A DNA stretch of 14,876 nt from Alistipes sp. (GTDB lineage Bacteria > Bacteroidota > Bacteroidia > Bacteroidales > Rikenellaceae), in assembly GCA_017560305.1 (NCBI GenBank), contig JAFYOF010000106.1:1-14876 (forward strand), written 5' to 3'. A program made the position numbers and the translations under genes. Below, one piece after another: positions 6,863-14,159 of the stretch (the first letter of the stretch is position 1; each line of letters opens with the position of its first letter). The notes beneath the pieces were generated by a model. The model was not told the origin of the DNA, did no database searches, and saw only the letters and a list, made by a program, of their open reading frames with translations.

Positions 6863-7446
6863 TTTCTCTTTTTCACTGCCAACATCTCCGCTCGCCCGAT
6901 GGGGTGCGGCGCGAAGTGGGCGGTTGGGGGCGGTGTATAGTCATCACGATAAGTGTAATAGGCAATTTCCGCCAAAACATCTGTTATCGCAAGGGGTGAA
7001 AGCCACAAAATATCCCTTGTCTCCGCCCAACTAATTTTGTCACCAAAGCAAGCCAACATACTCTCTCCATTGCTTGCCAAAAGTTTCAGCGCGGCGAGAT
7101 TGCGTGTCGAGAAGTCGTGACTGAGCATATCCTCAAGGCCATCACCAGGCCAATGGAGTGTATGCGTCTCTATCTTCTTGAAATCTCGTTTGAATGCGAA
7201 AATATAGAAATCTACGCCTCCGTCATATACGCCGATGTCTACAATCTCGTCCGACTTGATATAAACATAAAAAGGATGAGCATACCAATAACACCTTTCA
7301 AATAAATCTTCAATTACAATCTGCTTCTCCTCTTTATTTTCACTTCTCAAACTCCACACCTTCTCATTCACACGCATTGCGTCTATCTCCTGCGCCACCG
7401 CGCTACACGCCAACAAGGCAAGTGCGAAGAAAAGATATTTTTTCAT
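6847..7446 (-). CDS. small secreted protein P3, partner-family paralogue
   Basis: A 199-residue protein with signal peptide MKKYLFFALALLACSAVA|Q. It is the most diverged family member that still shows the pattern: DLFERCYW (47-54) corresponds to LFDTRYW of P2, followed by an alternating hydrophobic, beta-like stretch. The 18-residue C-terminus PIGRAEMLAVKKRKIRKY is almost identical to that of P2. The signal-peptide DNA is nearly the same as that of the DUF4465 lipoprotein gene, although the mature proteins are unrelated. It starts 6 bp after the stop of P4, so the two are surely co-transcribed. It lies just before the protease relic, which suggests that a P3-protease pair once existed here, as P2-protease does now. 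Function unknown. Confidence 0.8.
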   Translation of the reverse strand: MKKYLFFALALLACSAVAQEIDAMRVNEKVWSLRSENKEEKQIVIEDLFERCYWYAHPFYVYIKSDEIVDIGVYDGGVDFYIFAFKRDFKKIETHTLHWPGDGLEDMLSHDFSTRNLAALKLLASNGESMLACFGDKISWAETRDILWLSPLAITDVLAEIAYYTYRDDYTPPPTAHFAPHPIGRAEMLAVKKRKIRKY

Positions 7447-7450
7447 AGGT
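7408..7450 (-). repeat. leader module B, copy 1
   Basis: A 43-bp stretch coding for MKKYLFFALALLA plus four bases upstream of ATG; it differs from 8958-9000 at only two positions. Beyond it, on both sides, the two sequences are unrelated. Confidence 0.88.
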
Positions 7451-7452
7451 GT

Positions 7453-8166
7453 TTAGTTTATATTTTTTCTTTTAATTCTTTTTACTTTCATCAATTCTGC
7501 TTTACCTATCTTTCCACTCTCTAACGGCAACGCAAGTTTGACTAGCAAACTCTTATAAATATTTTCGTCCCCGAAAATCGGGTAACAACATTGGTTTATT
7601 TGGGTGTAAAATTGCCCCTCAGTGAGTGGAGTGAGGATGTATGCTTTTACCACATTAGGGAGATTCTCTCTATCAATTCTCTCCTCTGTCACAACCACCT
7701 TGTGTCCATCATAAAATATCACAGTTAGCGGTTTTGTGAAACTTGCAGTATAATGGTAATCCTCTCTATCTGGCATCGTGATATGGAGAGTGCAATCCTT
7801 TATTGTAGATGAAAACTGCAACGCATACTGCGGAGAGTCACCAAACATCACAAACTCAAAATATAGTTTACCATCTCTTATCGGCAGGAGGTACTCATCA
7901 AGACTCCAAAACTCCCGTTCCAACAAAATATCCTCAAGATTATCGGGAATGGCTTGTGGAGGTCTTAACCCCCAGTCTTTCCACATCTCACACAAAAAGA
8001 CCTCCCCCTCAGGGATGGGTAACGGATATCTATTTAGTTTTCTCTCATATATGTTGAACTGTGTTTGTCTTTGGTATGTCTGAGCTACAACACAGTTTCC
8101 GTCTATCAGCAATACAAAACAAAAAAAAGATAACCAAATATTTATTTTAATTTCTTGGAGGAACAT
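7453..8166 (-). CDS. small secreted protein P4, partner-family paralogue
   Basis: A 237-residue protein with a long signal peptide ending CVVA|Q (28/29). The family features are RKLNRYPLPIP (42-52), similar to P1 KIETHPLPL, then DILLEREFWSL (W87) and IRDGKLYFEF, a beta-rich core, LTVIFYDGHKVVVTEE and a basic tail KIGKAELMKVKRIKRKN. The spacing from the PL element to the Trp is close to that in P1 (about 40 residues). There is no obvious ribosome-binding site, and the nearest other Met is far inside, so this start is the only sensible one. It follows the DUF4465 gene after a 41-bp gap without a recognisable promoter. The family is not one I recognise, and function is unknown. Confidence 0.8.
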   Translation of the reverse strand: MFLQEIKINIWLSFFCFVLLIDGNCVVAQTYQRQTQFNIYERKLNRYPLPIPEGEVFLCEMWKDWGLRPPQAIPDNLEDILLEREFWSLDEYLLPIRDGKLYFEFVMFGDSPQYALQFSSTIKDCTLHITMPDREDYHYTASFTKPLTVIFYDGHKVVVTEERIDRENLPNVVKAYILTPLTEGQFYTQINQCCYPIFGDENIYKSLLVKLALPLESGKIGKAELMKVKRIKRKNIN

Positions 8167-8207
8167 AATATGTTATAGCCCTAAAATTTTGATATAGTTT
8201 AAGGTTA

Positions 8208-8996
8208 TTACTTCTTCTCCACCACGATATTGTCTATGGCGAAATATTTTGGGGTGGTCATACCCCACTCGTCGGTGTTGCCGCCCTTGATGTTGAACTT
8301 CACGCTAACAACCTCGCCCAACGAGGTCAGGTCCCACGCGGTCCACTTCTGGATGATGTTATCCTTGCGCGCGATGGTCATCTCGGCGGTCTTGCCCTCA
8401 CGACCAGCGGCGTCGTAGCCAGTTGCGTAAATCTTCACCTCCTCGCCATCCTTGAGCGCGGGCGAGTAGGGGTTGCCATACTTGGCGATGTTGATAAAGT
8501 AGGTCGTGCAGTTCACCTGACACCCCTTCACCATACGCGCCTTGCCATCGGTGAAGGTGATTGTGGGGCGCATATCGAGCTCGGCATCAACCGCTGGCTC
8601 GTAGTTGCCGTAGGAGATAAGGAAGTGGTCGCTACCCTCGGCGCCGCCGCCCTTTGTGGAGTCAGCATTGCGGCCATTGTAGACATAAAGGTCTGATTCA
8701 TAGGTGCCAAAGTGCGTCACCTCGTTGGAATTATAGCCCGACACCACAAGTCCGCCCGCGAACAACTCGTAGCCATAATCGTTGGTAAATATTGCCTCGT
8801 GGTAGAGCGATGTCGTGGGGTCAATCCAGGCATAGCCCCCCTTCACATAGTCCCAAGTGGAGGGTGATGTGGCAGACAACTGCTGGAAGTTTTCAGTCTC
8901 AAAATCGATGGTCACCCACTCGCGCTGGGGCTCATCCTTATCGTTATTACACGCTACCGCCAACAAGGCGAGGGCGAAGAAAAGATATTTTTTCAT
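8208..8996 (-). CDS. DUF4465-domain lipoprotein
   Basis: The ATG at 8996 is preferred over the in-frame ATG 57 bp upstream because it begins a proper lipoprotein signal peptide: MKKYLFFALALLAVAC, lipidated Cys16, then NNDKDE, an acid-rich start suggesting surface export. The chosen form has 262 residues. The mature part has the pattern I associate with DUF4465: GLVVSGYNSN, GGGAEGSDHFLISYG, TTYFINIAKYG, IYATGYDAAGREG, WTAWDLTSLGEV and TPKYFAIDNIVV near the C-terminus. DUF4465 has no firmly assigned activity; a beta-sandwich recognition domain is likely. It is GC-richer than the genes that follow and is the first gene of the minus-strand cluster. Whether it belongs functionally with the protease genes is open. 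Confidence 0.85.
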   Translation of the reverse strand: MKKYLFFALALLAVACNNDKDEPQREWVTIDFETENFQQLSATSPSTWDYVKGGYAWIDPTTSLYHEAIFTNDYGYELFAGGLVVSGYNSNEVTHFGTYESDLYVYNGRNADSTKGGGAEGSDHFLISYGNYEPAVDAELDMRPTITFTDGKARMVKGCQVNCTTYFINIAKYGNPYSPALKDGEEVKIYATGYDAAGREGKTAEMTIARKDNIIQKWTAWDLTSLGEVVSVKFNIKGGNTDEWGMTTPKYFAIDNIVVEKK

Positions 8997-9000
8997 AGGT
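8958..9000 (-). repeat. leader module B, copy 2
   Basis: Second copy of the 43-bp signal-peptide module found at 7408-7450, with two mismatches. Here the peptide continues to a lipobox (AVAC); in the other copy it continues to a signal peptidase I site. Confidence 0.88.
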
Positions 9001-9051
9001 TGAAATTGTATTGGTTTGTGTTGTAAAATTAACACTTTTTGGCGGGCAATC

Positions 9052-9082
9052 AAAAAAATATCACACCCGAGAGGTGATTTTT
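9052..9082. other. imperfect hairpin in the divergent intergenic region
   Basis: An A-run followed by ATCACACC, a CGAGA loop and GGTGATTTTT form an imperfect stem with small bulges. Both strands end in a T-run, so it resembles a weak bidirectional terminator, yet it sits between divergent starts at 8996 and 9155. It may insulate the two transcription units or act in the leader of the lipoprotein gene. I see no convincing -33/-7 pair for the minus-strand cluster in this gap. Confidence 0.3.
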
Positions 9083-9087
9083 CTTCA

Positions 9088-9095
9088 TATTTTTG
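9088..9095 (+). promoter_or_regulatory. possible -7 box for the ABC exporter genes
   Basis: TATTTTTG fits the TAnnTTTG pattern of Bacteroidota promoters and lies 59 bp before the ATP-binding gene start. No TTTG is present at the expected -33 distance, so the call is weak. Confidence 0.25.
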
Positions 9096-9154
9096 TAATT
9101 TTATGAGTCCATTTTGCGACTAATATAATGAAAGGATATTAAAGACTTCAGATT

Positions 9155-10081
9155 ATGGATATACTGAAAATTGAAAATGTGACCAAACGATATTCGGGTC
9201 ACACCGCTCTGGACGATGTGTCGCTCGCCGTTCCCGAGGGCTCAATCTACGGATTGCTGGGTCCCAACGGCGCGGGAAAGAGTACGCTCATCAAGGTGGT
9301 GAACCGCATAACCCTGCCCGACGCAGGTCGTGTGCTCTTCCAGGGCAAGCCCATCACCGACGAGGATATCTACCGCATCGGCTACCTGCCCGAGGAGCGT
9401 GGTCTGTACAAGAAGATGAAGGTGGGCGAGCAGGCTATCTTCTTCGCGCGACTGAAGGGTCTCTCGCGTCGTGAGGCGGTGGAGAGGCTCAAGCGCTGGT
9501 TCATACGCTTCGGCATAGAGGATTGGTGGAACCGCAAGGTGGAGGACCTCTCGAAGGGTATGGCGCAGAAGGTGCAGTTTATCACTACCGTGCTGCACGA
9601 GCCCAAACTGCTGATTTTCGACGAGCCCTTCTCGGGCTTCGACCCTATAAACGCCAACATCCTCAAGCAGGAGATTCTCCGCCTGAGGGAGGAGGGCGCA
9701 ACCGTAATCTTCTCGACCCACAATATGGCGAGCGTGGAGGAGATTTGCGACCACATCACGCTGATTGACAAGTCGCACAACATCCTCTCGGGCTCGACCG
9801 ACGAGGTGCGCCACCGCTATGGCAAGAACCTCTTTGAGCTGGTCTTTGAGGGCGACCCCGTGGCGTTGCTCAACGCCCTGTCGCCACTTGCCGAGGTGCT
9901 CGACGACTGGGGCGAGGTGGCTGGCACGCCTTACACTATGATGCGCATCCACATCGGCGATGGCGGCAATGTGCGCGAGTGCATATCGGTAGCAAACGAG
10001 AAGGTGCAGCTGCGCTCGTTCAGGGAGGAGGTCCCAAGTATGAACGACATATTCATCCGTGCCGTAGAGGGCAAACTGTAA
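9155..10081 (+). CDS. ABC exporter ATP-binding protein, NatA/YhaQ type
   Basis: A 308-residue ATPase subunit that would energise an ABC-2 type membrane exporter. Seen: Walker A GPNGAGKST (36-44, K42), signature LSKGM (132-136; not the standard LSGGQ, but typical of this subgroup), Walker B LLIFDEP (D156, E157) and the H-loop STHN (H189). The last 90 or so residues form a separate C-terminal domain (DUF4162-like), as in the NatA/YhaQ group. NatA of Bacillus takes part in sodium export, but members of this group differ in substrate, so sodium is not proven here. It is followed after 12 bp by its permease gene. Confidence 0.92.
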   Translation: MDILKIENVTKRYSGHTALDDVSLAVPEGSIYGLLGPNGAGKSTLIKVVNRITLPDAGRVLFQGKPITDEDIYRIGYLPEERGLYKKMKVGEQAIFFARLKGLSRREAVERLKRWFIRFGIEDWWNRKVEDLSKGMAQKVQFITTVLHEPKLLIFDEPFSGFDPINANILKQEILRLREEGATVIFSTHNMASVEEICDHITLIDKSHNILSGSTDEVRHRYGKNLFELVFEGDPVALLNALSPLAEVLDDWGEVAGTPYTMMRIHIGDGGNVRECISVANEKVQLRSFREEVPSMNDIFIRAVEGKL

Positions 10082-10093
10082 AACTTACACAAA

Positions 10094-11407
10094 ATGAACA
10101 AGATAGGAATAATCATCGCTCGTGAGTTCAACGAGCGAGTACGCAAGAAGTCGTTTATCATCTCGACGCTGCTGATGCCCATACTGATGTTGGGAATGAT
10201 GGCGGCACCCACGCTGATGATGCTCTTCGCCAAGGGCGAGCACAAGCAGATTATCGTGCTGGACGACAGCCACCGCATAGCCGAGCGCCTCACCGGCGAC
10301 GAGGAGCTTGAGTTCCTCATCGGCGACACTCCGCTGGAGCAGGCAAGAGCCGACAGCGAGATTTTCGGCGTGCTGTGGATTGGCGAGGATATCGTGGAAA
10401 ACCCCTCGAATGTGAAACTCTACACCAACTCCTCATCGTCGATGTCGCTCGAGAGCAACATATCGTCGCAGATGGAGCGCATCATCGAGCAGGAGCGTCT
10501 GAAGCGCTATGGCATTGAGAATCTGGAGCAGATTATCGAGGATGTGAAGGCAAATGTGACCATCACCACCTACCGCAACGACCTTGCTGAGGAGGGCAAA
10601 GAGGAGGAGGCTACATCGTCGGGCGTGGCCTATATCCTCGGTCTGGTGCTGGGTATGATGCTCTATATGTTCCTGCTGATTTACGGCTCGATGGTGATGA
10701 CCTCGGTCATCGAGGAGAAGGGCAGCCGCGTGCTGGATGTGCTGGTGTCGAGCGTGAAGCCTTTTGAGTTGATGATGGGTAAGATTTTGGGCGTGGCGTC
10801 GGTTGCCGTTACGCAGGTTGCCATCTGGGGAGTGCTGGTGTGCGGCTTGAGCGCGGCGGTGCTGCCATCGCTGATGCCCGAGGATATGATGCAGACGGTG
10901 CAGGCCGTGGAGGCGGGCACGATGACCTCGGTGGAGGCGGGCATTGACGCCGATATGCTCTCGGCGGTGTCACTCGCAACTGACCCAGCGCGATTGGTGA
11001 TGATGTTCGTGTGGTTGCTACTGTTCCTCGTCGGTGGCTTCCTTTTCTACTCGGCGATGTTCGCGGCGGTGGGCTCGGCGGTGGACTCGATGCAGGATGC
11101 GAGCCAGTTGCAAACGCCTATCACTGTGCCGATTATCCTTGCGCTGATACTCGCAATGTCGGTATTTAACGACCCAGGCTCGTCGCTGGCGTTCTGGGGC
11201 TCGGTGGTGCCATTCACATCGCCCGTAGTGATGATGGCGCGCATACCATTCGGCATCCCAACCTGGGAGATTATCCTCTCGCTCGTGATACTCTACATCT
11301 CGGTGGCGGGTATGGCCTGGGTGGCTGGCAAGATTTACCGCGTGGGTGTCTTTATGCACGGCAAGAAACCTACGCTCAAGGAGTTGCTGTCGTGGATCAG
11401 GCAGTAG
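10094..11407 (+). CDS. ABC exporter permease, NatB type
   Basis: A 437-residue integral membrane protein of the ABC-2 permease class. The layout is typical of NatB: one N-terminal membrane segment (about 20-46) after the amphipathic IIIAREFNERVRKKSF, an external domain of about 130 residues, then about five more membrane segments (near 178-200, 230-255, 298-325, 340-360 and 395-415). The cytoplasmic stretch EEKGSRVLDVLVSSVKPFEL (207 onward) is the conserved coupling region of this family. Together with the preceding ATPase it should form a homodimer-type exporter in the inner membrane. Substrate unknown. It ends 25 bp before the next gene, so the three plus-strand genes probably form one unit. 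Confidence 0.92.
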   Translation: MNKIGIIIAREFNERVRKKSFIISTLLMPILMLGMMAAPTLMMLFAKGEHKQIIVLDDSHRIAERLTGDEELEFLIGDTPLEQARADSEIFGVLWIGEDIVENPSNVKLYTNSSSSMSLESNISSQMERIIEQERLKRYGIENLEQIIEDVKANVTITTYRNDLAEEGKEEEATSSGVAYILGLVLGMMLYMFLLIYGSMVMTSVIEEKGSRVLDVLVSSVKPFELMMGKILGVASVAVTQVAIWGVLVCGLSAAVLPSLMPEDMMQTVQAVEAGTMTSVEAGIDADMLSAVSLATDPARLVMMFVWLLLFLVGGFLFYSAMFAAVGSAVDSMQDASQLQTPITVPIILALILAMSVFNDPGSSLAFWGSVVPFTSPVVMMARIPFGIPTWEIILSLVILYISVAGMAWVAGKIYRVGVFMHGKKPTLKELLSWIRQ

Positions 11408-11432
11408 GAAAAAATAACAAAAATTTCTCGTT

Positions 11433-12422
11433 ATGTTAAGGTGGTTATCCATATTGATTTTGTCTATTTTGTGGTACTCTGCACCCGCAATGGCGCAGAC
11501 AAAAAAGTCTGCAAAAAAAGAGGTCGCACCGACAATCAGCACAAGTGATTTACTCAAGGAGAACCCTTATTGGATAAATGTAGAGAAGTACGACATATGC
11601 CGCATCAAGGATGGTGAGGTGGAAAATGTTTCCAATTCAAGAATTCCATCTTCACAATTCCTTTATCACATTGAGCAAACCCTCATAACAACATACCGCA
11701 AAAAAACAGATGTTGAGTTTGCTCGCAGTGAGTTCAACAAGGGAATTTTTATCAAGGAGAGTTTTGATGCCAGAAATACAAAATCATTCATACCCCTCAA
11801 CAATGGAAACATTGCGATGATAAAATCCCCTCTTACGAACAAAGGGTTTAAACTCCAAAGTGACACATATTCAAATGTTACCATACTCGCGCCCGTTACC
11901 AAGTTGAAATTTATAACAATGACTAATTCCGACCCATCCCGTCCAACTTTGAAGGAATATTTCTCGGATGCGAAGCGAGTTCCCTTAAATCTGAAGAAGG
12001 TGCTGCGCTCGACCAATTGGAAAGAACAGCGAGAGATGTGCAAGGTGGAGGATGGAGTTGTGAAGGTACTGGGCTTGGAGAAAAGCCCGTTTGACATAAT
12101 CACCTTCCGAACATTTACAAATGAGTATAGTGGCGAATATTTTTCTTATAATTTCAAGAAGAGAAAAATATTCGAAGAGGGCGAGTTTAATCTCGATAGA
12201 AAAGATTTTCTCTACTCGGTAAATAATGACATTATCTATTTACCTCAAGAGAGTCTTTCAAGTAGCGATACAATCTACTATTACAGGCTCTCACCCCAAA
12301 GCATACCTTATGCTCAAGCGAAACGAAATCTTCAGACGCCAACCTCCGCGTCACAAAGGATTTCTAGCGTGCCAGAAATCTACAAAAGTAAAAAAAAGAG
12401 AAGTTCTGGTCGTTCCCATTAG
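11433..12422 (+). CDS. secreted protein of unknown function with an internal duplication
   Basis: A 329-residue protein with signal peptide ending AMA|Q (21/22), no other membrane segment and a basic, Ser-rich C-terminus (KSKKKRSSGR). I do not recognise the family. Two similar stretches are visible: LLKENPYW ... CRIKDGEVENV (W47, C56, D60, G61) and VLRSTNW ... CKVEDGVVKVL (W196, C203, D207, G208). Both have Cys-x3-Asp-Gly at matching places, so the protein probably consists of two copies of one domain. The first stretch also resembles P4 (LLEREFW ... IRDGKL) on the other strand, a weak but suggestive link. The gene is AT-richer than the two exporter genes before it, although the short gap suggests co-transcription. 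It might be an exported factor that depends on the transporter, or an unrelated later arrival. Confidence 0.8.
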   Translation: MLRWLSILILSILWYSAPAMAQTKKSAKKEVAPTISTSDLLKENPYWINVEKYDICRIKDGEVENVSNSRIPSSQFLYHIEQTLITTYRKKTDVEFARSEFNKGIFIKESFDARNTKSFIPLNNGNIAMIKSPLTNKGFKLQSDTYSNVTILAPVTKLKFITMTNSDPSRPTLKEYFSDAKRVPLNLKKVLRSTNWKEQREMCKVEDGVVKVLGLEKSPFDIITFRTFTNEYSGEYFSYNFKKRKIFEEGEFNLDRKDFLYSVNNDIIYLPQESLSSSDTIYYYRLSPQSIPYAQAKRNLQTPTSASQRISSVPEIYKSKKKRSSGRSH

Positions 12423-12437
12423 TTTTAGAATACAACA

Positions 12438-12472
12438 AAAGAGGCTGACAACCATTGGTTATCAGCCTCTTT
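12438..12472. terminator. bidirectional terminator
   Basis: AAAGAGGCTGA and TCAGCCTCTTT form a perfect 11-bp stem that continues through AACC-ATT-GGTT after a single mismatch. It lies between the convergent stops at 12422 and 12489, with T-runs short on both sides. It should end both the exporter unit and the kbl-lrp unit. Confidence 0.85.
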
Positions 12473-12488
12473 CTATTTGAGGTATTGC

Positions 12489-12965
12489 CTACTCTTCCTC
12501 CAGACAATCTACATGAATCTCACGGCGGAACGACTCGTTAAGCGACATATAGGTCTGGGTGCTCGACACACCCTGAACCTGCAGAATCTTATCGAAAATC
12601 GTGCGCATAAGATGCTCGTTGTCAAGACAGTAGATTTTCACCATCAAGTTATAAGAGCCTGTGATATAGTGGCACTCAACAATCTCGGGAATCTCCTTGA
12701 GGCGCTCAACAGTGTCCTGCTGACGGGTAATATCCGACACTCGAATCGAGATAAAGGCGCACACATCGAAGCCCAACGACTTGGGGATAACAACCATACG
12801 GCTGCCCTGAATCACACCCATATCCTCCAGCTTTTTGATGCGCTGGTGGATGGCTGCGCCCGAGATACCGCACTCGCGTGCAATCTCGAGGAATGGCGTG
12901 CGGGCATTCTTTATCAAGAAGCGGAGTATCTTCTTATCTATCGAATCCAAATTTGTCTTTGCCAT
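12489..12965 (-). CDS. Lrp/AsnC-family transcriptional regulator
   Basis: A 158-residue protein of standard length for the family. Residues of about 6-60 form the AsnC-type winged helix-turn-helix (LDSIDKKILRFLIKNAR ... ISGAAIHQRIKKLEDMGVI). Residues of about 65-150 form the ligand-binding RAM domain, with VEC-HYITGSYNLMVKIYC at the usual ligand pocket region. Such proteins sense amino acids and often control the gene next to them. It starts 6 bp after the kbl stop, so the two are one transcript, and it is a candidate regulator of kbl; serine, glycine or threonine would be logical effectors, but this is inference. It ends 17 bp before the shared terminator. Confidence 0.93.
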   Translation of the reverse strand: MAKTNLDSIDKKILRFLIKNARTPFLEIARECGISGAAIHQRIKKLEDMGVIQGSRMVVIPKSLGFDVCAFISIRVSDITRQQDTVERLKEIPEIVECHYITGSYNLMVKIYCLDNEHLMRTIFDKILQVQGVSSTQTYMSLNESFRREIHVDCLEEE

Positions 12966-12971
12966 AAATCA

Positions 12972-14159
12972 CTACTTGAGTACGCCCAACTCCTTACCTA
13001 CCTTTGTAAATGCAGCTACGCAACGGTCAAGCTGCTCGGTAGTGTGACCTGCCGACACCTGAACACGGATACGAGCCTGACCCTTTGGAACAACTGGGTA
13101 GTAGAAGCCTGTCACGAATACACCCTCCTCCTGCAACTTCGCAGCGAAATCCTGTGAGAGCTTTGCATCGTACAACATAACAGCGCAGATAGCCGACTGA
13201 GTAGGCTTGATGTCGAAGCCAGCTGCAATCATCTTTGTGCGGAAGTGCTCAACATTTGCTACCAGGCGGTCGTGAATCTCGTTGCTCTCCTCCAACATCT
13301 TGAACATCTCGATGCTTGCGCCAACTACTGCTGGTGGCAATGAGTTAGAGAACAAGTATGGGCGTGAACGCTGACGCAACATATCGATAATCTCCTTGCG
13401 ACCTGTTGTGAAACCACCCACAGCACCACCAAATGCCTTACCGAGTGTACCTGTGAGGATATCCACCTGACCACGGAGGTTATAGAGCTCGGTGATACCG
13501 CGACCAGTTGCACCCAACACACCTGCAGAGTGGCACTCGTCAACCATTACCAATGCGTCGTACTTCTCAGCCAACTCGCAAATCTTGTCGAGTGGAGCGG
13601 CGTTACCATCCATTGAGAATACACCGTCGGTCACGATGATGCGGAAACGCTGTGCCTGAGCGCGCTTCAAGCAATCCTCCAACTCCTCCATATCGGCGTT
13701 GGCGAAGCGGTAGCGAACAGCCTTGCAAAGACGAACACCGTCGATGATTGATGCGTGGTTCAAAGCGTCAGAGATGATAGCATCCTGCTCTGTAAGGAGT
13801 GGCTCGAACACACCACCGTTAGCGTCGAAGCAGGCAGCGTAGAGGATAGTGTCCTCGGTACCGAAGTAGTCGGCGATAGCCTTCTCCAACTCCTTGTGCA
13901 TATCCTGGCAACCGCAGATGAAGCGAACTGATGACATACCGAAACCGCGCTCATCCATAGCCTTCTTTGCAGCGTCAATCAAACGCTGGTTGTCTGAAAG
14001 ACCCAAATAGTTGTTTGCGCAGAAGTTCAACACTGGCTTGCCTGCAACCTGAATCTCGGCACGCTGTGGAGACTCAATAATGCGCTCGGTCTTGTAGAGT
14101 CCAGCAGCCTTGATCTCTGCCAACTCGTTCTGAAGATGTTCTTTAATCTTTCCGTACAT
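12972..14159 (-). CDS. kbl: glycine C-acetyltransferase (2-amino-3-ketobutyrate CoA ligase)
   Basis: A 395-residue cytoplasmic enzyme using pyridoxal phosphate. It converts 2-amino-3-oxobutanoate and CoA to glycine and acetyl-CoA in threonine breakdown. Full-length match to the alpha-oxoamine synthase family: FCANNYLGLSDN near the N-terminus, LNHASIIDGVRLCKA, the cofactor-binding VDECHSAGVLG (D207, H210), and TGTLGKAFGGAVGG with the Schiff-base lysine K241 (E. coli Kbl is of nearly equal length with K244). The HASIIDGVRLCKA stretch separates Kbl from its relatives BioF, HemA and serine palmitoyltransferase, although a spt-like role cannot be fully excluded. The partner threonine dehydrogenase is not in the window. 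It has its own promoter and a long leader. Confidence 0.93.
   Translation of the reverse strand: MYGKIKEHLQNELAEIKAAGLYKTERIIESPQRAEIQVAGKPVLNFCANNYLGLSDNQRLIDAAKKAMDERGFGMSSVRFICGCQDMHKELEKAIADYFGTEDTILYAACFDANGGVFEPLLTEQDAIISDALNHASIIDGVRLCKAVRYRFANADMEELEDCLKRAQAQRFRIIVTDGVFSMDGNAAPLDKICELAEKYDALVMVDECHSAGVLGATGRGITELYNLRGQVDILTGTLGKAFGGAVGGFTTGRKEIIDMLRQRSRPYLFSNSLPPAVVGASIEMFKMLEESNEIHDRLVANVEHFRTKMIAAGFDIKPTQSAICAVMLYDAKLSQDFAAKLQEEGVFVTGFYYPVVPKGQARIRVQVSAGHTTEQLDRCVAAFTKVGKELGVLK

Noticed and set aside
3863..9000. Insertion sequence ends explaining the repeated leader modules
   Set aside because: The repeats are direct, lie over gene starts, and have no terminal inverted repeats, target duplications or transposase gene.
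8997..9053. Upstream ATG (9053) as the start of the DUF4465 protein
   Set aside because: The extra 19 residues (MIARQKVLILQHKPIQFQP) would precede a perfect lipoprotein signal peptide that starts at 8996.
9242..9952. A long minus-strand frame opposite the ABC ATPase gene
   Set aside because: It is the antisense shadow of a GC-rich gene with all ABC motifs on the plus strand.
12477..13157. A 226-codon plus-strand frame over the Lrp gene and the end of kbl
   Set aside because: The opposite strand codes for a complete, recognisable Lrp/AsnC protein and the end of kbl; the plus-strand translation has no recognisable pattern.
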